From Polaromonas sp. CG_9.7 (lineage in GTDB: Bacteria; Pseudomonadota; Gammaproteobacteria; Burkholderiales; Burkholderiaceae_C): a stretch of DNA of 64,000 nucleotides. The first letter of the stretch is position 1; every line of letters begins with the position of its first letter. The notes beneath the pieces are model-generated. The model ran no database searches. It was not told the origin of the DNA and was given only the letters and a program-made list of their open reading frames with translations. A program made the translations under genes and the position numbers. The stretch is from the NCBI RefSeq assembly GCF_015752205.1, contig NZ_JADOVG010000003.1:186001-250000 (forward strand), written 5' to 3'. Below, in pieces: positions 1 to 8,639 of this stretch.

Positions 1-2225
1 ATGCGCACACTGCGGGTGTAAGCCGCAGCGCCAGCGAGCGCGTCCGTGCCCTCCAGGTCAATCAGCATCAGGCCGCGTCCGCCCTTTTCCATCTGTTTGA
101 TCTCGGCGATGTCGAAGGTCAGGATGCGCTGGCCCGTCGAGGCGCAGGCCACGTGCGTGGCGGGCGTCACCGGCTGGCTGCCCGACGTGCCCTTGACGTG
201 CGACGGACGGCAGATCGTCTCGCTCCCACCCTCACGCTCATTCAGCGTGAGGAAAGCCTTGCCGCTCTTGTTGCGCGACACCATGTTTTCCACCGTCGCC
301 AGGAAACCATAGCCGCCCGAACTCGACAGCAGCAGCATGGCCGAAAGGGGACCGGCAAAGTAGTGCAGCAACTGCGTGCCTGACTCCAGTTCGATCAGCG
401 TCGTGACCGGCTGGCCGTCGCCGCGCGCACCGGGCAGCAGCGCCACCGGCACCGAATACAGCCGGCCATTGCTGCCAAAGGCCAGCAGCATGTCAACCGT
501 GCGGCATTCAAACGTGCCATACAGCGCATCGCCGGCCTTGAAGGCAAAGCTGGCGGGCGCATGGCCGTGGCCGCCACGCGCGCGCACCCAGCCCTTGCTG
601 CTGACCACCACCGTGACCGGCTCGTCCACTACCTTGACTTCCAGCACCGATTTTTTCTCGGCCTGGATCAGCGTGCGGCGTGGGTCGGCGAACTGTTTCG
701 CATCCGCTTCAATTTCCTTGGTCATCAGCCGGCGCAGCGCTGTCGGATTCCCCAGGATGTCTTGGAGTTTGCCCTGCTCGTCGCGCAAGGTTTTCAGTTC
801 CTGCTCGATCTTGATGGCTTCGAGCCGCGCCAGCTGGCGCAGACGGATTTCCAGGATGTCCTCGGCCTGCCGGTCGCTCAAAGCGAAACGCTCGATCAGC
901 GCCGACTTGGGCTCGTCCGACTGGCGGATGATGGCGATGACCTCGTCAATGTTCAGCAGGACGATCTGTCGTCCCTCAAGAATGTGGATGCGCGCCAGCA
1001 CCTTGTCGAGCCGGTGCTGCGAGCGCTTTTCAATCGTCGTCTGGCGATAGGCGATCCACTCGTTGAGCATCTGGCGCAACGACTTTTGCGTCGGCCGGCC
1101 GTCCAGACCGATCATGGTCATGTTGATGGGCGAAGAACTCTCCAGGCTGGTGTGCGCCAGCAGTGTGTTGATGAGTTCGGCCTGGGGCGTGCGGCTGGTC
1201 TTGGGCTCGAACACCAGGCGCACGGCGGCGTCCTTGCTCGATTCGTCGCGCACCACGTCAAGCACCGCCAGCACGGCCTGCTTGAGCTGAACCTGGTCCA
1301 GGCTGAGCGCCTTCTTGCCAAGCTTGATCTTGGGGTTGGTGATGTCCTCGATTTCTTCAAGCACGCGCTGGGTGCTGACGCCGGGCGGCAGTTCCTGCAC
1401 GACGAGCTGCCACTGGCCGCGTGCCAGTTCCTCGATCTTCCAGCGCGCGCGCACTTTTAGCGAGCCGCGTCCGGTGCGGTAGGCCGCCGCAATCTCGGCG
1501 CTGCTGGAGATGATCTGGCCTCCGCCGGGGTAGTCGGGGCCGGCGATCAAGGCATACAACTCTTCTTCGGTCAGCTTGGGGTTTTTGATCAGGGCGACGC
1601 AGGCATCGGCCACCTCGCGCAGGTTGTGGCTGGGGATTTCGGTCGCCAGTCCGACGGCAATGCCGCTGGCGCCGTTGAGCAATGTGAACGGCAGACGCGC
1701 CGGCAACTGGCGCGGCTCCTCGGTCGAGCCGTCGTAGTTGGGGATGAAATCGACCGTGCCTTCGTCGATCTCGTCCATCAGCAGCGTGGTGATGCGTGCC
1801 AGCCGGGCTTCGGTGTAGCGCATCGCGGCGGCGCCGTCGCCATCGCGCGAGCCGAAATTGCCCTGGCCGTCGATCAGCGGGTAGCGCTGCGAAAAGTCCT
1901 GCGCCATGCGCACCAGCGCGTCATACGCGGCCTGGTCGCCGTGCGGGTGAAAGCGGCCCAGCACGTCGCCGACCACACGCGCGCACTTGACAGGCCGGGC
2001 GCCGGTCGCGCCGTTCGGACCGCCAAAGGCCAGGCCCATGCGCGCCATGCTGTAGAGAATTCGCCGCTGGACCGGCTTCTGGCCGTCGCAGACATCGGGC
2101 AGCGCCCGGCCCTTGACGACGCTCAGGGCATATTCAAGGTAGGCGCGCTGGGCATAGGACGCCAGCGAGTCTTCGTCAGGCGCGGCAGGCGTCGGCAGTT
2201 CAGCATCAGGCGTGAAAAGATCCAT
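1..2225 (-). CDS. parC: DNA topoisomerase IV subunit A (3' end beyond window)
   Basis: This is the ATP-dependent decatenase subunit that cuts and rejoins DNA; it works with ParE in the cytoplasm to separate daughter chromosomes. About 741 residues are visible and the reading frame runs off base 1, so the C-terminus is missing. The ATG at 2225 opens MDLFTPDAEL. The winged-helix DNA-gate region follows, with GARPVKCARVVGDVLGRFHP and the active-site tyrosine near residue 137 in AAMRYTEARL. C-terminal beta-pinwheel repeats begin after about residue 500. The quinolone-pocket position after HPHGD is glutamine (about Q98) and the next acidic position is D102, where E. coli ParC has serine and glutamate. 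It lies downstream of parE and a lytic transglycosylase on the same strand. Identification is firm; GyrA is excluded mainly by the partnership with parE. Confidence 0.95.
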   Translation of the reverse strand, partial: MDLFTPDAELPTPAAPDEDSLASYAQRAYLEYALSVVKGRALPDVCDGQKPVQRRILYSMARMGLAFGGPNGATGARPVKCARVVGDVLGRFHPHGDQAAYDALVRMAQDFSQRYPLIDGQGNFGSRDGDGAAAMRYTEARLARITTLLMDEIDEGTVDFIPNYDGSTEEPRQLPARLPFTLLNGASGIAVGLATEIPSHNLREVADACVALIKNPKLTEEELYALIAGPDYPGGGQIISSSAEIAAAYRTGRGSLKVRARWKIEELARGQWQLVVQELPPGVSTQRVLEEIEDITNPKIKLGKKALSLDQVQLKQAVLAVLDVVRDESSKDAAVRLVFEPKTSRTPQAELINTLLAHTSLESSSPINMTMIGLDGRPTQKSLRQMLNEWIAYRQTTIEKRSQHRLDKVLARIHILEGRQIVLLNIDEVIAIIRQSDEPKSALIERFALSDRQAEDILEIRLRQLARLEAIKIEQELKTLRDEQGKLQDILGNPTALRRLMTKEIEADAKQFADPRRTLIQAEKKSVLEVKVVDEPVTVVVSSKGWVRARGGHGHAPASFAFKAGDALYGTFECRTVDMLLAFGSNGRLYSVPVALLPGARGDGQPVTTLIELESGTQLLHYFAGPLSAMLLLSSSGGYGFLATVENMVSRNKSGKAFLTLNEREGGSETICRPSHVKGTSGSQPVTPATHVACASTGQRILTFDIAEIKQMEKGGRGLMLIDLEGTDALAGAAAYTRSVR

Positions 2226-2550
2226 GGTTTTTGTAATCAGTCAGTGAGTGGTCAAGCATTGGAAAAGGACCAGGCGCAAGCATGGTCCTTTTCAGATCCA
2301 TCCGGGATTAGACGCGAAGCCGCAAACAAGGCATTAAAAGCCAGGCAAAAGAACGTCCGGGCCAGATGATGTGGAAATGGAAAAACAGGAATAGAGATGG
2401 GTGGCAAGGCCGGAATTTCCAGCCAGCCACTTAATGCAACAAAAGTAACCTGACGCTAATTGTGAAGGCTTGATGTGTGAAATTGCACGGCTTTTTTTTA
2501 AGCCTGCGATCTTCCGGCAGGAAACCTGATTCGTGCGCTGACACCAGCGG
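2226..2550. other. Intergenic stretch between parC and the transglycosylase gene
   Basis: This is a 325-base stretch with no convincing gene on either strand. It is more AT-rich than its surroundings. It contains a weak palindrome at about 2489-2505 (GGCTT, a run of T, AAGCC) that could act as a terminator for the upstream minus-strand transcript. It probably also holds a promoter for parC, but I could not pick out clear -10 and -35 boxes. Confidence 0.5.
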
Positions 2551-3447
2551 CTACTCGCGGGGAAGCCCAACGCGCGACAGCGGGTAAGCTGACTCGCCCA
2601 GCGTTGGCAGGCTGGCGCGTCCGCCATTTGTACCCGTCAGCTCCACATGCACCCGCCCAAGCGGTGCTTTCAACGCAGGCGGCGTCAAGCCGCTGTAGAG
2701 CTGCATGACGGTCTTCACATAGTTCTGGGTTTCGGGGTAATTGGGAATCCGGTTGCCTGCCCGTTGCACGGCGCCTTCACCGGCGTTGTAGGCAGCCAGC
2801 GCCAATTCGAGCCGACCCGGAAACATGTTGATCAGATAGGCCAGGTAACGCGCGCCCGCCCGGATGTTGGTTTTTGGATCGGTCAGCTTTTTCTCAATCG
2901 AGCCATCCTTGCCAGCGGTGACGCCATAGCGCTGGGCGGTCGGCGGTATCAGCTGCATCAGGCCCACGGCGCCCTTGGGCGACACCGCAAAGGTGTTGAA
3001 GCCGGACTCGGTGGCAATCAGCGCCTTGAGCAGTGAATAGTCGATGCCATGCTTGCTGGAGGCTTCGCGCAAGAGCGGACTCACTGCTTTGTAGCTGGGC
3101 GACCGTTCGAAAAAAGCCTCCATCTTGGGCGAAAGCACCACCACGTTGGCCACCGCAGGTGCGGCAATCGGCTCCACTGCGCTCTCCTGCGCCTTGCGAG
3201 GGGCCGCCATCACGCGGTACGGCTCGATGCTGTCGCGCAGGAAAATCTCGTAGCGCTCGTCCAGGCGGCTGGAGGCGAAATGCGGAATCCGGTCCTCGTC
3301 CACATAACCCCAGATGTCAGCCTGCGCCGGAGCGGCATACAAGGCCAGCAGCACCAGCGTTGCCAGGAGACTCGCACGCGTGCGCAGCGTTTTTCGGGGT
3401 GGTGCTGTAGCAGCGGGAAATGCGTCAGGTAACGGATCAGTGGTCAT
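2551..3447 (-). CDS. Lytic transglycosylase, SLT domain
   Basis: This is a periplasmic peptidoglycan lytic transglycosylase of 298 residues that cleaves MurNAc-GlcNAc bonds with formation of anhydro-muropeptides. Residues 24-43 form a signal peptide ending at about AQA-D. Residues 44-75 resemble a DUF4124-like segment (IWGYVDEDRIPHF). The SLT goose-lysozyme fold spans about 123-252, with the catalytic glutamate E147 in ATESGFN, then GLMQL at 162-166 and ALAAYNAGEGAV at 217-228. The ATG at 3447 overlaps the parE stop by one base (TAATG), so the gene is probably translationally coupled to parE and co-transcribed with parC. The exact MltC/Slt subclass cannot be fixed by eye. Confidence 0.9.
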   Translation of the reverse strand: MTTDPLPDAFPAATAPPRKTLRTRASLLATLVLLALYAAPAQADIWGYVDEDRIPHFASSRLDERYEIFLRDSIEPYRVMAAPRKAQESAVEPIAAPAVANVVVLSPKMEAFFERSPSYKAVSPLLREASSKHGIDYSLLKALIATESGFNTFAVSPKGAVGLMQLIPPTAQRYGVTAGKDGSIEKKLTDPKTNIRAGARYLAYLINMFPGRLELALAAYNAGEGAVQRAGNRIPNYPETQNYVKTVMQLYSGLTPPALKAPLGRVHVELTGTNGGRASLPTLGESAYPLSRVGLPRE

Positions 3448-5426
3448 TAAATATCAATATCCACAGCGTCTCCATGCAGTTCCATCAACTCGCGACGCGC
3501 TGCGGCTTCTCCCTTGCCCATGAGTTTAGTGATGAGGCTTTCGGTCTGCAAGAAATCCTGGTTACCCAGTTGCACCGGCAGCAGGCGCCGCGTGTCGGGG
3601 TTGAGCGTGGTGTCCCAGAGCTGCTCGGCGCTCATTTCGCCCAGGCCCTTGAAGCGGCTGATGCTCCAGGCGTTTTCGCGCACACCGTCCTTGCGCAGCT
3701 TGTCCAGGATGGCGGTCAACTCGCCTTCGTCCAGCGCATAAACCTTGGACGCCGGCTTCTTGCCGCGCGCCGGCGCATCGACGCGGTACAGCGGCGGGCG
3801 CGCCACATACACATGGCCGGTTTCAATGAGCTTGGGGAAATGCCGGAAAAACAGCGTCAGCAGCAGCACCTGGATGTGCGAGCCGTCCACGTCGGCGTCT
3901 GACAGGATGCAGACCTTGCCGTAGCGCAGGCCGCTCAGGTCCGGCGTGTCGTTCGGTCCATGCGGGTCGACGCCGATGGCGACTGCAATGTCGTGGATTT
4001 CGGTGTTGGCAAACAGCCGGTCGCGGTCCACTTCCCAGGTGTTGAGCACCTTGCCGCGCAGTGGCAGCACCGCCTGGCTTTCCTTGTTGCGGCCCATCTT
4101 GGCGCTGCCGCCAGCCGAATCTCCCTCGACCAGAAAGACTTCGTTGTTCGCCAGGTCCTTGCTTTCGCAATCGGTCAGTTTGCCAGGCAGCACGGCCACG
4201 CCGGAGCCCTTGCGTTTTTCCACCTTCTGGCCGGCCTTCTGGCGCGTCTGCGCGGCCTTGATGGCAAGTTCGGCCAGCTTCTTGCCGTAATCGACATGCT
4301 GGTTCAGCCAGAGTTCGAGCGACGGGCGCACGAAGCTGGAGACCAGCCGCACCGCATCGCGCGAATTCAGCCGTTCCTTGATCTGGCCCTGGAACTGCGG
4401 GTCCAGCACCTTGGCGCTCAACACATAACTGGCGCGGGCAAACACGTCCTCGGGCAGCAATTTCACGCCCTTGGGCAGCAGCGAATGGAATTCAATGAAA
4501 CTCTTGACCGCGGTGAACAGGCCGTCGCGCAACCCGCTTTCATGCGTGCCGCCGGCGCTGGTCGGGATCAGGTTGACATAGCTTTCGCGCACCGGCGCAC
4601 CATCTTCAGTGAAAGCGACGCACCAGCTGGCGCCCTCGCCTTCGGCAAAGGTTTCGTGCGCATTGTCGGCAAAGCCTTCGTTCTCGAACATCGGGATCAC
4701 CGGATCGGCGGTGAGGGTCTGCATCAGGTAGTCGCGCAGGCCGCCCTTGAAAACCCAGGTTTGAACGTCCCTGGTTTTCTCGTTCGTCAGCGTGACGGTC
4801 ACGCCGGGCATCAACACCGCCTTGCTGCGCAGCAGGTGCGTCAGCTCGGCCATTGGCAGCGCCGGCGATTCAAAGTATTTGGCGTCGGGCCAGGCGCGCA
4901 CCGTGGTGCCGGATTTACGGTCGCCGCCTTCGTTTTTGCGCAGCACCAGCGGCTCGATCACGTCGCCGCCGGAAAACGCCAGGCTGGCGACCTTTCCTTC
5001 GCGGTAGGACGTCACTTCAAGCCGGGTCGACAGCGCGTTCGTCACGCTGACGCCGACGCCGTGCAGGCCGCCGGAAAAGCTGTAGGCGCCGCCCTTGCCC
5101 TTGTCGAACTTGCCGCCGGCATGCAGTCGGGTGAACACCAGCTCGACCACCGGCGCCTGCTCTTCGGGGTGCAAGCCAAAAGGAATGCCGCGCCCGTCGT
5201 CCTCGATGGTCACCGAGCCGTCGGTGTGCAGCGTGACCTTGATTTTCTTGCCGTGCCCGGCGAGCGCCTCGTCGGCCGAGTTGTCGAGCACTTCCTGGAT
5301 GATGTGCAGCGGATTGTCGGTGCGGGTGTACATGCCCGGGCGCTGCTTGACGGGCTCCAGGCCCTTCAGGACGCGGATCGAGCTTTCGGAATAAGCGGGA
5401 GGAGCAATGATGTTTTTGTCGGCCAT
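3447..5426 (-). CDS. parE: DNA topoisomerase IV subunit B
   Basis: This is the ATPase subunit of topoisomerase IV, 659 residues, normal for the family. The N-terminal GHKL ATPase fold shows EVLDNSADEALAG, DDGRGIP and GGLHGVGVSVTNALS. The transducer domain follows. The TOPRIM domain carries LVEGDSAGGSAKMGRN and the metal-binding SDADVDGSHI. The C-terminal part ends with SRFKGLGEMSAEQLWDTTL and DTRRLLPV. The start MADKNIIAPPAYSESSIRVL at 5426 matches family N-termini. It is the first gene of a minus-strand unit parE-transglycosylase-parC. GyrB would be about 150 residues longer, with an insert in the TOPRIM region, so ParE is preferred. Confidence 0.96.
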   Translation of the reverse strand: MADKNIIAPPAYSESSIRVLKGLEPVKQRPGMYTRTDNPLHIIQEVLDNSADEALAGHGKKIKVTLHTDGSVTIEDDGRGIPFGLHPEEQAPVVELVFTRLHAGGKFDKGKGGAYSFSGGLHGVGVSVTNALSTRLEVTSYREGKVASLAFSGGDVIEPLVLRKNEGGDRKSGTTVRAWPDAKYFESPALPMAELTHLLRSKAVLMPGVTVTLTNEKTRDVQTWVFKGGLRDYLMQTLTADPVIPMFENEGFADNAHETFAEGEGASWCVAFTEDGAPVRESYVNLIPTSAGGTHESGLRDGLFTAVKSFIEFHSLLPKGVKLLPEDVFARASYVLSAKVLDPQFQGQIKERLNSRDAVRLVSSFVRPSLELWLNQHVDYGKKLAELAIKAAQTRQKAGQKVEKRKGSGVAVLPGKLTDCESKDLANNEVFLVEGDSAGGSAKMGRNKESQAVLPLRGKVLNTWEVDRDRLFANTEIHDIAVAIGVDPHGPNDTPDLSGLRYGKVCILSDADVDGSHIQVLLLTLFFRHFPKLIETGHVYVARPPLYRVDAPARGKKPASKVYALDEGELTAILDKLRKDGVRENAWSISRFKGLGEMSAEQLWDTTLNPDTRRLLPVQLGNQDFLQTESLITKLMGKGEAAARRELMELHGDAVDIDI

Positions 5427-5584
5427 GGGTGTTCAGGTGTTGTCTGAATTGTAGACGGGGAAGGCTTGATCAGCTGTACGAACATACAGCCTTTGAGTCC
5501 GGCCATTTCCGTGCCCAAAGATTGAACCGGTCAAATTTTGCTCAGGCGACAGTCTCTGTAAGGCATTGTCGTTAAAGTCTGTTC

Positions 5585-6826
5585 ATGACTTCAAGCGCGC
5601 TTTCGTCCCCCCAAAAACTGTCGATGTTCCAGGTTCTGGCGTGTGGCGCGGCCATCGTCACGCTGTCGATGGGCATCCGGCATGGCTTTGGCCTGTGGCT
5701 GCAGCCCATCACCCAGGCGCAGGGCTGGACACGCGAAACCTTTGCCTTTGCGATTGCGGTGCAGAACCTGTCTTGGGGCATCTTCGGTATCTTTGCCGGC
5801 ATGGTGGCCGACCGTTTCGGCGCGTTCCGGGTGATTGCCGGCGGCGCGGTGCTGTACGCCCTGGGCCTGGTCGGCATGGCGCTGTCGCCAACCGGCCTGC
5901 TGTTCACGCTGACCGCCGGCGTGCTGATTGGCGCGGCCCAGGCGGGCACCACCTATGCGGTGATCTACGGCGTGATCGGCCGCAATATTTCGGCGGACAA
6001 GCGCTCATGGGCCATGGGCGTGGCGGCAGCTGCAGGCTCGTTCGGCCAGTTCCTGATGGTGCCCACCGAGGGTTTTTTGATCAGCACACTGGGCTGGCAG
6101 ACGGCCCTGCTGGTGCTGGGCGGCGCCGTGCTGCTGATCGTGCCCGTGGCGCTGGGCTTGCGCGAAAACGGTTTTTCAGGCGGCGTGCCTGCCAGGCGTG
6201 ACCAGAGCATCGGCCAGGCGCTGCGCGAGGCGCTGAAGTACCCGAGCTTCCAGATGCTGATGGCGGGCTACTTTGTCTGCGGCTTCCAGGTGGTCTTCAT
6301 CGGCGTCCACATGCCCAGCTATTTGAAGGACAAGGGGCTGTCGCCGCAGGTGGCCGGCTACGCGCTGGCATTGATCGGCCTGTTCAACGTGTTTGGCACC
6401 TACGCGGCGGGCGTGCTCGGCCAGCGAATCGCCAAGCGCAAGATCCTGGCGACGATCTATTTCTCGCGCGCCATCGTGATCAGCGTGTTCATCGCCGCGC
6501 CGCTGAGCCCGGCCAGCGTCTATATTTTTTCCAGCCTGATGGGTTTGCTGTGGCTCTCGACGATTCCGCCGACCAACGCGGTGGTGGCGCAGATTTTCGG
6601 CATCCAGCACATGTCAATGCTCAGCGGCTTTATCTTCTTCAGCCACCAGATTGGCTCCTTCATGGGCGTGTGGCTGGGCGGCTTTCTGTATGACCGCACC
6701 GGCAGCTACGACATTGTCTGGTACATCGCCATCGTGCTGGGCGTGCTCGCCGCGCTCATCAACCTGCCGGTCCGGGAAACACCGATTCACCGGGTCAGCC
6801 CGGGTGGCCTGGTGCAGGGCGCTTGA
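5585..6826 (+). CDS. MFS transporter (OFA/oxalate-formate antiporter-like family)
   Basis: This is a 413-residue inner-membrane permease with twelve predicted hydrophobic helices. The segment after the first helix (MGIRHGFGLWLQPITQAQGW) and the second helix (TFAFAIAVQNLSWGIFGIFA) resemble transporters annotated as monocarboxylate or oxalate/formate carriers in this family. The loop between helices 2 and 3 has GMVADRFGAFRVI, the typical MFS G-x-x-x-D-R-x-G motif. The substrate cannot be read from sequence. A 39-codon ORF starts one base after its stop and is probably co-transcribed. It is divergent from parE across 158 bases. Confidence 0.88.
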   Translation: MTSSALSSPQKLSMFQVLACGAAIVTLSMGIRHGFGLWLQPITQAQGWTRETFAFAIAVQNLSWGIFGIFAGMVADRFGAFRVIAGGAVLYALGLVGMALSPTGLLFTLTAGVLIGAAQAGTTYAVIYGVIGRNISADKRSWAMGVAAAAGSFGQFLMVPTEGFLISTLGWQTALLVLGGAVLLIVPVALGLRENGFSGGVPARRDQSIGQALREALKYPSFQMLMAGYFVCGFQVVFIGVHMPSYLKDKGLSPQVAGYALALIGLFNVFGTYAAGVLGQRIAKRKILATIYFSRAIVISVFIAAPLSPASVYIFSSLMGLLWLSTIPPTNAVVAQIFGIQHMSMLSGFIFFSHQIGSFMGVWLGGFLYDRTGSYDIVWYIAIVLGVLAALINLPVRETPIHRVSPGGLVQGA

Positions 6827-6827
6827 G

Positions 6828-6947
6828 ATGCTGCGCAAAGCCGTGCTGTGGAGCCTGGCCATCGCGGTATCGCTGGGCGTGTTTTCTCTCTACACGCGGC
6901 CAGAGTTCCTGATCTCACTGGCCGACCAGGTATGGTCGTGTTTTTAA
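6828..6947 (+). CDS. Small membrane peptide coupled to the MFS gene
   Basis: This is a 39-residue ORF, ATG at 6828, separated from the MFS stop codon by a single base. The product has a short basic N-terminus (MLRKAVLW), one hydrophobic helix (about residues 7-21, SLAIAVSLGVFSLYTRPEFL), then LISLADQVWSCF. Spacing and codon usage fit a real translationally coupled gene. I recall similar short single-helix proteins next to transporters in Comamonadaceae but cannot name a family. Possible roles are a transporter subunit or a stabilising micropeptide, which is inference only. Confidence 0.55.
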   Translation: MLRKAVLWSLAIAVSLGVFSLYTRPEFLISLADQVWSCF

Positions 6948-7015
6948 GGCTTTTTTAAAATTTCAAGCTTTTTAAGCCTTTTGCGAAAGCAGGACATGCG
7001 TTTACAGCTACATAA

Positions 7016-7645
7016 ATGATAGTAAAAAAACCGGATTCCGACACTTTTCATGCAGACGCAGCAGCGCCGTCTTCCTGGGTGCAGCGCTGGTCGCATCTGG
7101 TCACTCCGGGCGGTGTGGTGCTTGACGTGGCCTGTGGCCATGGCCGCCATGCGCGCTGGTTTCATCAGCAAAATCACCCGGTCGTGCTGGTGGACCGGTC
7201 GCAGGCCGCGATTGAATCCATAGCAATTCCTTCGCATGCCTGTGAAGCCATGGTGGCCGATATTGAAAATGGTCCCTGGCCTTTTGCGGGCCGCCAGTTC
7301 GATGCGGTGGTGGTGGCCAATTACCTGTGGCGTCCGCTGATGCCGACCCTGCTGGACAGCCTGGCGCCCGGCGGTGTGCTGATTTACGAAACCTTTACGC
7401 AGGGCAACGAGACGGTGGGAAAACCCTCAAGGCCTGACTTTCTGCTGCGTCCTGGCGAACTGCTGGAGACCTGTCGCACGCTGCGTATCGTCGCCTTTGA
7501 AGAGGGCTTTCTCGAAGGCCCCAACGGGGAAAAGCCGCGTTTTGTTCAGCGCATCGCCGCTGTCCGGGAAGTGATGGATGCAATGTATTCAGGCGGGGTG
7601 CTGCCGGTGACAGCGTCCGGCCCGCCCAGGTACCCACTTTCCTGA
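7016..7645 (+). CDS. Class I SAM-dependent methyltransferase
   Basis: This is a soluble 209-residue protein with a Rossmann-type S-adenosylmethionine fold. Motif I is VVLDVACGHGRHARWF at about residues 34-49, the acidic end of strand beta-2 is VVLVDRSQ, and the motif IV region is FDAVVVANYLWRPLMPTLLD. It ends with GGVLIYETFTQGNE and a C-terminal block like the tellurite-resistance (TehB)/DUF-type methyltransferases. The substrate is unknown. The ATG at 7016 lies in an A-rich stretch without an obvious Shine-Dalgarno, so the start is moderately sure. Residues 60-75 (AAIESIAIPSHACEA) overlap a probable degenerate copy of the dispersed palindromic repeat. Confidence 0.82.
   Translation: MIVKKPDSDTFHADAAAPSSWVQRWSHLVTPGGVVLDVACGHGRHARWFHQQNHPVVLVDRSQAAIESIAIPSHACEAMVADIENGPWPFAGRQFDAVVVANYLWRPLMPTLLDSLAPGGVLIYETFTQGNETVGKPSRPDFLLRPGELLETCRTLRIVAFEEGFLEGPNGEKPRFVQRIAAVREVMDAMYSGGVLPVTASGPPRYPLS
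7187..7224 (-). repeat. Possible degenerate copy of the GCTATT-N5-AATAGC repeat inside the methyltransferase gene
   Basis: On the plus strand 7208-7224 reads GCGATTGAATCCATAGC, the 17-nt palindrome with the same spacing and one degenerate arm. Read on the minus strand it continues into TGCGACC, similar to the TGCTTGCGC that follows the palindrome in other copies. It is within coding sequence and in frame. The match is weaker than the other copies, so it could be chance. Confidence 0.4.
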
Positions 7646-7737
7646 GCTCTGGGTAGAATGCATATTTGGCTTTTTGGGTCGGCCTTGAGCGCCTTGAAGC
7701 CGCTTCATCACACCAGCCACGACGTTACAAGCACGAC

Positions 7738-8622
7738 ATGAACCCCATTACTGGCAGCATTGTTGCTCTGGCAACCCCCTTGCATGAAGACGGAAGCGTT
7801 GACTACCCCACGCTGCGCAAACTCGTTGACTGGCACATCGCCGAGGGCACCGACTGCATCGGCGTGGTCGGCACCACCGGCGAATCGCCAACAGTGAACG
7901 TTCAGGAGCATTGCGAGATCATCCGCGTTTCGGTCGAGCAGGCCGCCAAGCGGGTGCCGATCATGGCGGGTTGCGGCGCCAACTCCACCGCTGAAGCCAT
8001 CGAATTGGCAAAGTTCGCCAAACAGGTGGGCGCCGACTGCCAGTTGCAGGTGGTTCCGTATTACAACAAGCCGACGCAGCAAGGCCAGTACCTGCACTTC
8101 AAGGCGATTGCCGAGGCCGTGGGCGACCTGCCGACGGTGCTCTACAACGTGCCCGGCCGCAGCGTCGCCGACATGGCGCATGCCACCGTACTGCGCCTGG
8201 CCGAAGTGCCCGGCATTGTCGGCATCAAGGAAGCCACCGGCAACATCGAGCGTGCCCAGTGGCTGATCAAGGAAGTACCCAAGGGCTTTTCCGTGTACTC
8301 TGGCGACGACCCGACAGCCGTGGCGCTGATGCTTTGCGGTGGCCAGGGCAATATCAGCGTGACCGCCAACATCGCGCCCCGGCTCATGCACGAGTTGTGC
8401 ATGGCGGCCATCGCTGGCAACGTCAGGCTGGCCATGGAGTTGCAGTTCAGGCTCTTGCCAATGCACCGCAACCTGTTCGTCGAAGCCAATCCGATCCCGG
8501 TCAAATGGGCCATGGCCCGCATGGGCCTGTGTGGCAACACGCTGCGCCTGCCCATGACACCGCTTGAATCCAGCAACGAAGCTGCCGTCGAGAACGCCTT
8601 GCGCGCTTGCGGCCTGATCTGA
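7738..8622 (+). CDS. dapA: 4-hydroxy-tetrahydrodipicolinate synthase
   Basis: This enzyme condenses pyruvate with aspartate semialdehyde, the first committed step of lysine and meso-diaminopimelate synthesis, in the cytoplasm. It has 294 residues, typical for the family. Visible signatures are GTTGESPT (about 45-52), [15 protein letters not shown], the general acid/base tyrosine Y136 in LYNVPGRS and the Schiff-base lysine K164 in [10 protein letters not shown]. The start [14 protein letters not shown] at 7738 matches family N-termini; an upstream in-frame extension is not supported. bamC follows after 17 bases, an arrangement seen in other proteobacteria (dapA-bamC). Confidence 0.96.
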   Translation: MNPITGSIVALATPLHEDGSVDYPTLRKLVDWHIAEGTDCIGVVGTTGESPTVNVQEHCEIIRVSVEQAAKRVPIMAGCGANSTAEAIELAKFAKQVGADCQLQVVPYYNKPTQQGQYLHFKAIAEAVGDLPTVLYNVPGRSVADMAHATVLRLAEVPGIVGIKEATGNIERAQWLIKEVPKGFSVYSGDDPTAVALMLCGGQGNISVTANIAPRLMHELCMAAIAGNVRLAMELQFRLLPMHRNLFVEANPIPVKWAMARMGLCGNTLRLPMTPLESSNEAAVENALRACGLI

Positions 8623-8639
8623 TTTTTAAGGGACCCCAC

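Noticed and set aside
3960..5447. 495-codon plus-strand open frame antisense to parE
   Set aside because: It mirrors the parE codons in a GC-rich gene; the translation is low-complexity His/Gln/Arg/Gly with no domain, and parE is certain.
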